A DNA stretch of 64,000 bases from positions 1,984,001-2,048,000 of the forward strand of contig JASGJW010000001.1 of NCBI GenBank assembly GCA_047601145.1, read 5' to 3'. The stretch comes from UBA7672 sp047601145 (GTDB lineage Bacteria > Pseudomonadota > Alphaproteobacteria > Caulobacterales > Hyphomonadaceae). The position numbers and the translations under genes were made by a program. Every line of letters starts with the position of its first letter. The stretch's first letter is position 1. Positions 15,587 to 23,857 of this stretch are shown piece by piece. Below the pieces are notes generated by a model. The model was not told the origin of the DNA. It saw only the letters and a list, made by a program, of their open reading frames with translations, and made no database searches.

Positions 15587-16909
15587 TCAGACCTGCGCCA
15601 GGACTTCCCCGGCGATGTCGCGTCGACGATAAGGTCTTAGAACGCGATGGAGGACGCCAATCAGGTCGGCGTCTGAATCGAAATAGAAAACCTGCTCGTT
15701 GCGGAACATGAAGGGGGCCGGCCTGTGTCGGTCGCCGCGCGCGATCAGCTTGACGGTGATGTTCGCGCCGTACCCGATGCCGGCTTCGATACAGGAATTG
15801 ATATTGTCCTGAGACACGTCAGCGACCAGCAGGAACGCATCGCGGATACGCCGAATGATCGCTTGCGAGATATTTCCGCTCTTGATGTCGTCGCCATCCT
15901 CGCAAGGCATGCAGGTGATGCCGGAGATCATCTGCTTTGCGATCCGATAGAGTTCCGGATCAACCTCCTTGAACTTGTGCGAGAGGAAGACGTAGTGCGG
16001 CTTCTTCGGCGGCGTGAAGTCTTCGACCAGGTTCTCGAGAAGGTCTTCGGCTTCCACCGCTGACGCCGAGAGGACGGTCAACGGCAATTGCTTGATCGCT
16101 TCCGCGTCCTGGGGCGACAGCCTGGCGTGAAGTTTCAGGCTTTCGACCGCGTGATCCACGGCCTTATGCAGATCGACACCCGCCGCCGCGCACATGAAGA
16201 CCGGAACATCGTGCTTCTGCGCCAGAGCGATTTCTTCAAATATGAAGCGCGACGTCGTGCCATCTCCACGGTGCGGGAGAACCGCGAGAAGTGCGCCGCA
16301 ACTGCGTATGAGCGAACTTGCACGAAGCCCCTCGGCAAAGCCGAGCTGGTCCTTCGAGTCGCCTATCGCGCGGAATCCCCGGGCTGATAGCCGCGAGACG
16401 ACCTTGTATGTCAGGTCCTCCTCGCCATTCCTCCAACCGGTCGAAATGTAGACATCTCGATCACAGGTTGCGACCGATCCAAAGCCCTGCCCGTAAAACG
16501 CTTTCAGCAAGTCCGCCGCAGTTGGTGAGAGAAGAGCGTGGGGCCGAAGATCGATCCAGCGCGTCGTGCGGAGTTCTCGAGGAATTTCGCAATCTTCAAG
16601 GAGGACTGGAATGACCCGAAAGTCCGAGTCGGTCGCGCGCTGGGTTATAGCCGTGGCAATCTCTTCGCGAACCCAGCCCGATTCTACGGATGTCTTCGAC
16701 AGGGCGATGATCATCGAACGGCATTGCTCGACGGCCGAACTCAACGCGCCCGGAATTGTGTGAGACGGTGAGAACTCGTTCTTGTCGTACCAGATTTCGA
16801 GTCCGGCGCAGTCCGTCAGCCACCGATAGAGCACGTCCGTGCGAGCCTGGTCAGCGTGAGCGTGACTCAGGAAGGCTGCAAACGGACGGTGGTGGACCTC
16901 CGAGGTCAT
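15587..16909 (-). CDS. Multi-domain TIR protein, likely defence effector
   Basis: A 440-residue protein. Residues ~8-140 form a TIR domain (FAAFLSHAHADQ, GLEIWYDKNEFSPS, MIIALSKTSVESGWVREE), the last motif holding the candidate catalytic glutamate region of NAD-cleaving TIRs. A second alpha/beta unit (~150-260; RDVYISTGWRNGEED ... LLAVLPHRGD) and a third (~305-425; YVFLSHKFKEVD ... LLVADVSQDNINSCIEAGIG) resemble TIR-like or nucleoside deoxyribosyltransferase-like sensor folds. Bacterial TIR proteins commonly deplete NAD or make cyclic ADP-ribose signals on phage infection. The start overlaps the stop of the 122-residue gene upstream by 4 bases. The domain reading beyond the first TIR is tentative. 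Confidence 0.72.
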   Translation of the reverse strand: MTSEVHHRPFAAFLSHAHADQARTDVLYRWLTDCAGLEIWYDKNEFSPSHTIPGALSSAVEQCRSMIIALSKTSVESGWVREEIATAITQRATDSDFRVIPVLLEDCEIPRELRTTRWIDLRPHALLSPTAADLLKAFYGQGFGSVATCDRDVYISTGWRNGEEDLTYKVVSRLSARGFRAIGDSKDQLGFAEGLRASSLIRSCGALLAVLPHRGDGTTSRFIFEEIALAQKHDVPVFMCAAAGVDLHKAVDHAVESLKLHARLSPQDAEAIKQLPLTVLSASAVEAEDLLENLVEDFTPPKKPHYVFLSHKFKEVDPELYRIAKQMISGITCMPCEDGDDIKSGNISQAIIRRIRDAFLLVADVSQDNINSCIEAGIGYGANITVKLIARGDRHRPAPFMFRNEQVFYFDSDADLIGVLHRVLRPYRRRDIAGEVLAQV

Positions 16910-17274
16910 GGGTCCGAAAACTGGTCGAAATGGTTCGCAAAAGCAGTTTTGAAAGACTCACGAACATCGGCGTGTCGTTCCAGCCGATGCTCGATCCAAC
17001 GCAACAAGTCCACACTGGTTGTATCAGGCGTCCCCTTGTGTGTCGTCATGAGAAAGGACGACACACGGTGAATGGCTTCGCAGACATTCCGCCCGACGTC
17101 GATGGGAGCCCCGTCGAATCGTCCGCCAAAGCCTTCCCGGGCCAGCAGCGTGAGGGTGTGAAGGGCGAAATGCCAGGCGCCAACTGTTTCAGCAGGAGGC
17201 AGGCTGCGCAGGCGCTGCTCGAGATCAGCGGTTCTGTCAGCCGCCGAAGGCGTCATGGGAGGCGGCTTTTCCAT
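16906..17274 (-). CDS. Hypothetical helical protein coupled to the TIR gene
   Basis: A 122-residue, largely helical protein, not recognised. It is coupled to the downstream TIR gene (4-base overlap) and so probably works with it, as a partner, regulator or immunity factor. Two starts are possible: ATG at 17274 with AGGTGG upstream, inside the end of argH, or ATG at 17256, which overlaps the argH stop as ATGA. Either way the TIR pair reads on from argH and might share its transcript. Confidence 0.55.
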   Translation of the reverse strand: MEKPPPMTPSAADRTADLEQRLRSLPPAETVGAWHFALHTLTLLAREGFGGRFDGAPIDVGRNVCEAIHRVSSFLMTTHKGTPDTTSVDLLRWIEHRLERHADVRESFKTAFANHFDQFSDP

Positions 17275-18647
17275 TCCGCCACCTGTTCGCGCACGCGGCT
17301 CGGCGCAGTCCCGCCATAGCTCTGACGGCTGGCGACTGAGGCGTCGACCGTCAGGACGGCGAAGACCTTGTCAGTGATGCGCGCCTCCAGCTTCTGCAGC
17401 GTGGCGAGCGGCAGGTCGGGGAGGGCCACACCGGCCTGCTCGGCGGCCTTCACGGCAGCGCCGGTGATGTGGTGGGCTTCGCGGAAGGGGATGTTGAGTT
17501 CGCGCACGAGCCAGTCGGCGAGGTCGGTGGCGGTCGAGAAGCCCGAAGACGCAGACGCACGCATGCGCTCGACGTTCGGCGTCATGGCGGAGATCATGCC
17601 AGTCATCGCCTGCAGCGAGAGGTCGAGACTGTCGAAGGCTTCGAACGTTGTGAGCTTGTCGTCCTGCATGTCCTTCGAATAGGCGAGGGGCAGGCCCTTC
17701 ATGATCGTCATGAGCTGGACGAGGGAGCCCATGGCGCGACCGGATTTGGCGCGCACGAGTTCGGCGGCGTCGGGGTTGCGCTTCTGCGGCATGATGCTGG
17801 AGCCGGTGGACCACGCATCAGACATGCGCACGAAGGCGAACTGTGCGGACGACCAGATCACGATCTCTTCGGCGAGGCGCGAGAGGTTCTGCGCGCAGAT
17901 CGCGACGGCGCTGAGCGCTTCAAGGGCGAAGTCGCGCGAGGAGACGCAGTCGAGCGAGTTGGCCATCGGGCGATCAAAGCCGAGCGACTTCGCGACCATG
18001 TGGCGGTCGATCGGGAAGCCGGTGCCGGCAAGCGCCGCTGCGCCGAGAGGGCTTTCGTTCATGCGGGCGATGGCGTCCGAGAAACGGCCGCGGTCGCGGT
18101 TCAGCATCTCGACATAGGCCATCAGGTGGTGGCCGAAGGTGACGGGCTGGGCGGTCTGCAGGTGCGTGAAGCCGGGCATGACGGTGTCGGCGTGCTTTTC
18201 GGCCTGCGTCACGAGCGCCTTCATCAGGGCCGTGATCTGCCCCACGCGGGTTTCACACGCGGATTTGACCCACAGGCGGAAATCGAGCGCGACCTGGTCG
18301 TTGCGGGACCGCGCGGTGTGCAGGCGGCCGGCGGGCTCGCCAATGATTTCCTTGAGGCGCGATTCCACATTGAGGTGGATATCTTCCAGCGCCTTGGAAA
18401 ACTGGAACTTTCCTTCGCGGATTTCGGACAGGACCTGATCGAGGCCTTGTCTGATCGCTGCTTCATCGGCTTGGGTGATGACGCCGGTCTTTGCCAGCAT
18501 GGCGGCATGGGCTTTCGAGCCGGCGATGTCCTGTTCGGCGAGGCGCTTGTCCACGTCGATGGAGGCGTTTATCGCCTCCATGATCTGATCGGGTTGCGCC
18601 GAGAACCGGCCCCCCCACATCGAGTTGCTATCAGGGTTTTTCGTCAT
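17253..18647 (-). CDS. argH: Argininosuccinate lyase
   Basis: A 464-residue member of the fumarase/aspartase superfamily. MWGGRFSAQPDQIMEAIN opens the N-terminal domain, HTARSRNDQVALDFRLW is conserved region 1, and TGSSIMPQKRNPDAAELVR is the signature loop with the catalytic serine. It cleaves argininosuccinate to arginine and fumarate. The start MTKNPDSNS was chosen from a weak CAGG upstream; a start at 18620 (MWGGRF) is the alternative. With the first choice, the start codon shares the CATG palindrome at 18645-18648 with the divergent tlpA start. Confidence 0.95.
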   Translation of the reverse strand: MTKNPDSNSMWGGRFSAQPDQIMEAINASIDVDKRLAEQDIAGSKAHAAMLAKTGVITQADEAAIRQGLDQVLSEIREGKFQFSKALEDIHLNVESRLKEIIGEPAGRLHTARSRNDQVALDFRLWVKSACETRVGQITALMKALVTQAEKHADTVMPGFTHLQTAQPVTFGHHLMAYVEMLNRDRGRFSDAIARMNESPLGAAALAGTGFPIDRHMVAKSLGFDRPMANSLDCVSSRDFALEALSAVAICAQNLSRLAEEIVIWSSAQFAFVRMSDAWSTGSSIMPQKRNPDAAELVRAKSGRAMGSLVQLMTIMKGLPLAYSKDMQDDKLTTFEAFDSLDLSLQAMTGMISAMTPNVERMRASASSGFSTATDLADWLVRELNIPFREAHHITGAAVKAAEQAGVALPDLPLATLQKLEARITDKVFAVLTVDASVASRQSYGGTAPSRVREQVAEWKSRLP

Positions 18648-19284
18648 GAGCCTGCGACCCGCCTTTTCAGCCGCGCTTCTCGCACTCTTCGCGGTCGCTT
18701 GCCAGCCAGCAGAGGCCCCGAAAGCCGTCGATCCAGCAGCGTCGCCTGATACAGCTGCGGCAGCGCCTGAAGCGCCCGCTCCTGGGGCGAGCCAGCTGGC
18801 CAAGTTCAAGACCGGTCAGTTCGAGAACCTCGACACCGACCAGGACCTCTCCATCCCGACAGCCAAGTTTGTGGATGCCGACGGAATGGACCACTCCTTC
18901 GCCGAATACGCCGGGAAGGTGGTCGTCTATAATATCTGGGCCGAATGGTGCGGGCCGTGCGTGGAAGAGATGCCGAGCCTCGTTGCCCTCCAGAAGGCGT
19001 TCGCGGGCAAGGACGTTGTGGTGGTTCCGGTCGCCTTCGGCTTTGGGAAGGGCGTGACGCGCGAGACAACGCTGGCCAAGTTCCGCGAGCTCGTGGGCAA
19101 GGAGCTGCCCTACTATTACGACGGCGAGATCGAAGTTAATGCGCAGGCCAAGTCCGGCCAGCTGCCCTCGACCATCATCTACGACAAGTCCGGCAAGGAG
19201 GCCGCCCGGCTGGTTTATCCAGCCAAATGGGACGCTCCGGACGCGATTGCCCTGGTTCAGGCGATCCTGGACGGTCAGAGCTGA
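18646..19284 (+). CDS. tlpA: TlpA-like thiol:disulfide lipoprotein
   Basis: A 212-residue thioredoxin-fold protein. The N-terminus is a lipoprotein signal (LLALFAVAC, acylated Cys), followed by an Ala/Pro-rich linker and a thioredoxin domain with active site WAEWCGPCVEEMPSL and the cis-proline region QLPSTIIYD. It is predicted to be tethered to a membrane in the periplasm, reducing thiols for cytochrome maturation or copper delivery. A tlpA divergent from argH is a common alphaproteobacterial arrangement. The ATG at 18646 overlaps the argH ATG, so the upstream signals of each gene lie inside the other. Confidence 0.85.
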   Translation: MSLRPAFSAALLALFAVACQPAEAPKAVDPAASPDTAAAAPEAPAPGASQLAKFKTGQFENLDTDQDLSIPTAKFVDADGMDHSFAEYAGKVVVYNIWAEWCGPCVEEMPSLVALQKAFAGKDVVVVPVAFGFGKGVTRETTLAKFRELVGKELPYYYDGEIEVNAQAKSGQLPSTIIYDKSGKEAARLVYPAKWDAPDAIALVQAILDGQS

Positions 19285-19436
19285 CCGAAGCTAACCGCCT
19301 GAAACCTCTTCACTTCGCCGCGAGAAGGCGGGGGCGCGACACACCCGCCGCTTGTGGCGCCCGGGTGGATTCGGCATCTATCAGCGGAAGTTGCGTTACG
19401 GACCGGAAACATCCGGCCGCGAGGGAGATCTGAGAC

Positions 19437-20558
19437 ATGAACCTGCGCCACGTTTCGATGGCCATAATTGCTGCCGCCATGACGATGAGCGGCACTGCCT
19501 TTGCCCAGGCTGTCGGCGTCGACTTCGGCGACATCAAGTCGGGCGTCACCACGGCCGGTCCGGATACCGACAAGTCGGCGATCAACGCGCCGACGGTCGA
19601 GCCCGGCTACAAGGTCCCGCGTCTCAAGGACGGCAAGCCTGATCTCGGCGGCGTCTGGTCGAACGCGTCCAACACCACGCTGCGCCGCGGAGGCGGCAAC
19701 AAGAATCTCGTGATGACGGATGACGAAGCCAAGAAGGCGCGCGCCGGCAACGCCCAGAACGTCCGCCAGCAGACCGACGACAACCAGAAACTGTCTGACG
19801 GCAAGCTCGATGGGAAGGACCTCGCCTCTGGCCGCGGCTACAATTCATTCTGGATCGATCCGGGCAACAACTACGCGCTGGTGAAAGGCACGTGGCGTAC
19901 GTCGTGGATCGTCGATCCGCCGAACGGGCAGGTGCCCTCGAAGGCCGGTCGCGGGGGCGGGGGCTATGGCGGGCCGCGCCCGCAGGTCGCGGCCGCGAAG
20001 GATCCCGGCTACGGCTACAACAATCCTGAAGAGCGCAACCTCAACGAGCGCTGCTTCATCCTCGGCACGTCCGGCCCGCCGATCGGGAACTATCTCTACA
20101 ACAACAACACGCGGATCACCCAGTCGCCGGACTATGTCGTGATCGAATCCGAGATGATCCACGATGCGCGCATCATCCCGCTCAACGCCAAGCACAAGCC
20201 GAAGGAGCTTGCGCCGTGGATGGGCGATTCGATCGGCTGGTGGGATGGCGATACGCTCGTCGTCGAGACGATCAACATGCAGCGCGGCGGCGGCAGCGTG
20301 CCGCTGAGCCCCGTCGGCAAGATCACCGAGCGCTTCACGCGCTACAACGACAAGCAGGTGTTCTACGAGTTCGAGGTCAACGACCCGGAGAACTACACGC
20401 AGACATGGAAAGGCCAGATGTCGCTCAATGCGGTCAACGGCATCTACGAATACGCCTGCCATGAAGGAAACTATGCGCTGCACGGCATCCTCGAAGCGGG
20501 TCGCAAGAACGACCGCGAGGGCAAGGTCAACGACAGCAGCAAGGACGGCACGGAATAA
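19437..20558 (+). CDS. Secreted protein of unknown function, first of two tandem paralogs
   Basis: A 373-residue protein with a clear signal peptide (MNLRHVSMAIIAAAMTMSG...AFAQA). The mature part contains PDLGGVWSNASN, GRGYNSFWIDPGNNYA, GTWRTSWIVDPPNGQVP and GDSIGWWDGDTLVVET, motifs seen in a widespread family of periplasmic proteins in Alphaproteobacteria and Acidobacteria for which I know no established function. The tryptophan-rich motifs suggest a beta fold that might bind carbohydrate or hydrophobic ligands; this is inference. The next gene is a close paralog, 60 bases downstream. A 152-base leader (19285-19436) probably holds the promoter. Confidence 0.7.
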   Translation: MNLRHVSMAIIAAAMTMSGTAFAQAVGVDFGDIKSGVTTAGPDTDKSAINAPTVEPGYKVPRLKDGKPDLGGVWSNASNTTLRRGGGNKNLVMTDDEAKKARAGNAQNVRQQTDDNQKLSDGKLDGKDLASGRGYNSFWIDPGNNYALVKGTWRTSWIVDPPNGQVPSKAGRGGGGYGGPRPQVAAAKDPGYGYNNPEERNLNERCFILGTSGPPIGNYLYNNNTRITQSPDYVVIESEMIHDARIIPLNAKHKPKELAPWMGDSIGWWDGDTLVVETINMQRGGGSVPLSPVGKITERFTRYNDKQVFYEFEVNDPENYTQTWKGQMSLNAVNGIYEYACHEGNYALHGILEAGRKNDREGKVNDSSKDGTE

Positions 20559-20618
20559 CGGCCTGACCGGCGCGCGCCACACGACGCGCCGGCTGGCGAT
20601 ACCTTGGGAGGAGACGCG

Positions 20619-21731
20619 ATGAAACTGCGTGATGTTTCTGTGGCTGTGATAGCGGCGTTGCTTGGCATGTCCGGGGCTGGAACAGCCTCCGCGCAGGCGG
20701 CGGCGCAGACCGGCGCCAGGGTCGAGGTGCCGAACCTCAAGCCGGCCAAGGAAGGCGATCGCGTCGCGGCGGGTTATGTGCCCCCGCGCCTCGCCATCGG
20801 TCAGCCAGACCTCTCGGGCGTTTGGTCGAACGCCTCCAACACGCGGATGACGCGCCCGGCCAAGTTCAAGACCCTGGTGCTCAACGACGCGGACGCGGCG
20901 AAGGCGCGGGCGGAAGATCCCTCCAACATCCGCCAGGCGACCGACGACAACCAGAAGATCACGGACGGCAAGCTCGACGGCAAGGATCTCGCCTCGGGCC
21001 GCGGCTACAACTCGTTCTGGATCGATCCGGGCAACAACTACGCCAACGTCAAAGGCACGTGGCGCACGTCGTGGATTGTCGATCCGCCGAACGGTCAGGT
21101 TCCGATCTCCGAGGAGGGCCGCAAGCTGCTGGCCTCGATGCGCGGACAGCGCGGGCAGGGGCGCGGCACCGGCTATGACAATCCGGAAGAGCGCGGCGCG
21201 GGTGAGCGCTGCATCGTCGGTTTCGGCGGCACGGGCGGCCCGCCGATGATGAACGTGCTCTACAACAACAACTACCAGATCGTGCAGTCGAAGGACTACG
21301 TCGTCATCGTTGTCGAAATGAACCACGACGCGCGCATCATCCCGCTGAATGCGCAGCACAGGCCGAAGGCGCTGAACCCTTATCTGGGCGACTCGATCGG
21401 CTGGTGGGAGGGCGACACGCTCGTCGTCGAAACGATCAACATCAACCCGAACGGCGGCGGCCAGGTGCAGCTGACCGGCGGCGGCAAGATCATCGAGCGC
21501 TTCACGCGCTATTCCGACAACCAGGTCCTGTACGAGTTCGAGGTCAACGACCCGGCGCTCTACAGCCAGGTGTGGAAGGGCGAGGTCGGCATGAACCGCG
21601 TCGACCAGAACGTCTACGAATACGCCTGCCACGAGGGCAATTACGGCCTGCACGGCATCCTTGAAGGCGGCCGGGCCAACGACCGCTCGGGCAAGGGCAA
21701 TGGCGAGAAGGGCGACCGCGACGAGGGCTGA
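20619..21731 (+). CDS. Secreted protein of unknown function, second tandem paralog
   Basis: A 370-residue paralog of the preceding protein, with signal peptide (ending near TASAQAA), the same PDLSGVWSNASN, GRGYNSFWIDPGNNYAN, GTWRTSWIVDPPNGQVP and GDSIGWWEGDTLVVET motifs, and nearly the same C-terminus (YEYACHEGNYGLHGIL). The two differ most in the central insert between the WIVDPP and NPEER motifs. A strong GGGAGGA lies upstream of the ATG. The short gap suggests one transcript with 19437-20558, ended by the hairpin at 21753-21782. Tandem duplication is evident; neither copy looks degraded. Confidence 0.7.
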   Translation: MKLRDVSVAVIAALLGMSGAGTASAQAAAQTGARVEVPNLKPAKEGDRVAAGYVPPRLAIGQPDLSGVWSNASNTRMTRPAKFKTLVLNDADAAKARAEDPSNIRQATDDNQKITDGKLDGKDLASGRGYNSFWIDPGNNYANVKGTWRTSWIVDPPNGQVPISEEGRKLLASMRGQRGQGRGTGYDNPEERGAGERCIVGFGGTGGPPMMNVLYNNNYQIVQSKDYVVIVVEMNHDARIIPLNAQHRPKALNPYLGDSIGWWEGDTLVVETININPNGGGQVQLTGGGKIIERFTRYSDNQVLYEFEVNDPALYSQVWKGEVGMNRVDQNVYEYACHEGNYGLHGILEGGRANDRSGKGNGEKGDRDEG

Positions 21732-21752
21732 CCACTTCGTCGCCTGAAAGAC

Positions 21753-21782
21753 AAGCGCCGCGGCCTCACGGTCGCGGCGCTT
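21753..21782. terminator. Hairpin between convergent genes
   Basis: A 13-base stem (AAGCGCCGCG... pairing with ...CGCGGCGCTT, one mismatch) with a TCAC loop lies between the plus-strand paralog gene and the minus-strand MORN gene. It could end transcription from both sides. The T-run is weak on the plus strand; the A-pair at the left end gives a short T-run for the minus strand. Confidence 0.55.
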
Positions 21783-21804
21783 CCATTTCGGGATCGAGGA
21801 TCAG

Positions 21805-23127
21805 CTAGTTCCGGCTGGTCGGAACCTTGAACTCGATGCGCTTGCCGTTGGGCGTCACGCGCGTGCAGGGGGACTGGCGGATGTCTTCGATCCACTTGCA
21901 CTCTTCTTTCGAACCATCCTTGCGGAAGTCGACGCCGGCGCCGTTGCGCTTGTTGTTGACGTACATGCCTTCGAAGCGCTCGCCCGTTGCGTAGGTCACG
22001 ACGGCCTTGCCCTGCAGCACGCCCTGGACCCATGTACCTTCGATCGTGCCGATATTGCTGACCTCGACGGCGGGACCGTTGGGACGGTGGTCGAGGAACT
22101 GGCCGGTGATCTTGCGGCCGTCCTTGAACGTGAGCTCGCCCTGGCCCTGCTGGACGTCGTTGACGAACACGCCGCGGAAGACGCGGCCGTCGCCGAACGT
22201 GGCGGTGGCCTGACCGGTGCGCATGTCATTCGCGAACGCGCCGATATAGGTATAGGAGCCATCGTTCGCGGTGAGTTTGCCCTGGCCCGAGCGCTTGTCG
22301 TTCACCCAATCGCCATCATAGGTCCATTGCTGGTCGCCGGTCGTGTAGGAGCCATTGCCATTGCGGCGATCCGCTTTCCACTCGCCGACATAGACCGAGC
22401 CGTCCTTGAAGCGCTGGGTACCTGAGCCTTCGCGTTTGCCGTTCACATAATCGCCCTCGAAGGTCGATCCGTCGGTAAAGGTCATGCGGCCGATGCCCTG
22501 GTGCACGCCGTTGACGAACGCGCCTTCATAGGTTTCGCCGGAGGGCAGGGTTTCCTTGCCCTGGCCGTAGATCTGGCCAGCGGCATAGCTGCCTTCGTAG
22601 CGATAGCCGGTCGGGCAGGTGTAGAGGCCCTTGCCGTGCGGTTTGCCGGCGGCGTAATCGCCCTTGTAGCTGCAGCCATTGGTAAAGGTCTCGGCGCCTG
22701 CGCCGTTGCGCACGAAGTCGACGCCAACCGACAGGAGTTCCTTGACGCCGCCTTTTTCGGCGCAGGCGCAGTTGATGACCGGCGTCACATAGGAGCCGCC
22801 GGGCGATACCGAGCCGAGCGTACGCTCAGGCGCAACGAACGTGCTGGAGCGGGTGCACATGAAGGTGATGTCCTTCAGGGTGACCTGACCGGAGGCCTGC
22901 GTGTTGTTGAGCAGGCGCAGTTCGACATTCGATCCATCGCATCCGCGTGCGGGCGTGGCGCGCCAGTGAACTTCCTTGCCATCATCCCAGCGCAGCGTCG
23001 TGTTCCACTCGGGGCCTTGCCAGGCGCTGGCGCCGAAGACGAAGGCCGACGCCATGGCGGCACAGGCGGCGAGGGCAAGTCCGGCGCGGCGAACATGGCG
23101 CCACGTGCGGCGCTGACTAGCGGACAT
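21805..23127 (-). CDS. MORN-repeat exported protein
   Basis: A 440-residue protein. A signal or anchor sequence (AGLALAACAAMASAFVFGASA, about 15-36) is followed by a ~100-residue N-terminal domain and then about a dozen MORN repeats (YEGxxxxGxxxGxGxxxxxxG units; e.g. YEGAFVNGVHQGIGRMTF, FEGDYVNGKREGSGTQRF) from about residue 145 to the end. MORN repeats are beta hairpins that often act as scaffolds at membranes. The ATG at 23127 has GGGAG upstream. The specific role is unknown. Location in the periplasm or on the outer membrane is inferred from the signal sequence. Confidence 0.8.
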   Translation of the reverse strand: MSASQRRTWRHVRRAGLALAACAAMASAFVFGASAWQGPEWNTTLRWDDGKEVHWRATPARGCDGSNVELRLLNNTQASGQVTLKDITFMCTRSSTFVAPERTLGSVSPGGSYVTPVINCACAEKGGVKELLSVGVDFVRNGAGAETFTNGCSYKGDYAAGKPHGKGLYTCPTGYRYEGSYAAGQIYGQGKETLPSGETYEGAFVNGVHQGIGRMTFTDGSTFEGDYVNGKREGSGTQRFKDGSVYVGEWKADRRNGNGSYTTGDQQWTYDGDWVNDKRSGQGKLTANDGSYTYIGAFANDMRTGQATATFGDGRVFRGVFVNDVQQGQGELTFKDGRKITGQFLDHRPNGPAVEVSNIGTIEGTWVQGVLQGKAVVTYATGERFEGMYVNNKRNGAGVDFRKDGSKEECKWIEDIRQSPCTRVTPNGKRIEFKVPTSRN

Positions 23128-23300
23128 GAACAGGGTCTCCCGGAACACAACTGGGAACGCAATCTATCAGGCCTAAAGGCCCGTCAAGTTTAGCCAAACT
23201 GTGGCGCTGACAGGGCTTTGGCGTTGGTTGACGGATGGGCGGGAACCGATCTTCGAGCAACTGCGTTGGTTGTGTCGAACATGGATCAATGGAGCCGGTG

Positions 23301-23501
23301 ATGACCCGCACGATGACTTTTGCCCCTGCCGTGGCGCTGCTTGGTTTTGCCCTGCTTGCTGGTTGCGGCACCAACATGGAACAGCGCGCCGCTACGGGCG
23401 CGGCGACCGGTCTGGTTGTTGCGGGTCCGGTCGGAGCGGCCGTTGGCGCCGGCGTTGGCGCTGTGGTGAACGAGGCCGACGAGGCGAGCGACAAGAAATA
23501 G
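23301..23501 (+). CDS. Small Gly/Ala-rich lipoprotein, first tandem copy
   Basis: A 66-residue lipoprotein. The signal ends in a LLAGC lipobox; the mature part is GTNMEQRAATGAATG then a Gly/Val/Ala-rich helix pair (VAGPVGAAVGAGVGAVV), like the glycine-zipper motif of small envelope lipoproteins such as the SlyB/OsmB group. It probably sits in an outer membrane. A near-identical copy follows 150 bases downstream. The ATG at 23301 follows GGAGCCGGTG. A strong terminator lies just after the gene. Confidence 0.72.
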   Translation: MTRTMTFAPAVALLGFALLAGCGTNMEQRAATGAATGLVVAGPVGAAVGAGVGAVVNEADEASDKK

Positions 23502-23525
23502 GAATTCTGTTCTGGTGGGCTGATC

Positions 23526-23565
23526 GAGGCCGGGCCCGGACTTTTCCGGGTCCGGCCCTCTTTTT
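23526..23565 (+). terminator. Rho-independent terminator after the first small lipoprotein gene
   Basis: A GC-rich hairpin with arms GGCCGGGCCCGGA and TCCGGGTCCGGCC (one mismatch) around a CTTT loop is followed by CTCTTTTTG. It lies 25 bases after the stop at 23501. It separates the two tandem lipoprotein genes, so the second needs its own promoter or read-through. Confidence 0.85.
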
Positions 23566-23650
23566 GCCCCGGAACGGGACATAACAGGCCGCTGGCGCTC
23601 AACCTGCCGGGCAGGGTAGACTGGGCCCTCAAAAGTCGGGGTCTGTGACC

Positions 23651-23845
23651 ATGAAACGCAAATCTGTGATGCTGGGCGCTGGGCTTGTGGCGGCGGCGAT
23701 GCTGGCTGGCTGCGGCACCAATATGGAGCAGCGCGCGGCGACCGGTGCCGCGACCGGGCTCATTGTCGCTGGCCCGGTGGGCGCAGCGGTTGGCGCAGCC
23801 GTCGGGGCCGTGGTCGACACGGTCGATGAAGGCAAGAAAAAATAG
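23651..23845 (+). CDS. Small Gly/Ala-rich lipoprotein, second tandem copy
   Basis: A 64-residue lipoprotein with signal KSVMLGAGLVAAAMLAGC and a mature part (GTNMEQRAATGAATGL, then VAGPVGAAVGAAVGAVV) almost identical to the gene at 23301, showing a tandem duplication. It carries the same glycine-zipper-like helix and a charged Lys-rich end. The ATG at 23651 is preferred to a GTG six bases earlier. It is separated from the convergent gene at 23858 by only 12 bases. Function unknown; envelope stabilisation is a reasonable guess. Confidence 0.7.
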   Translation: MKRKSVMLGAGLVAAAMLAGCGTNMEQRAATGAATGLIVAGPVGAAVGAAVGAVVDTVDEGKKK

Positions 23846-23857
23846 GTCTCGGGTCGC

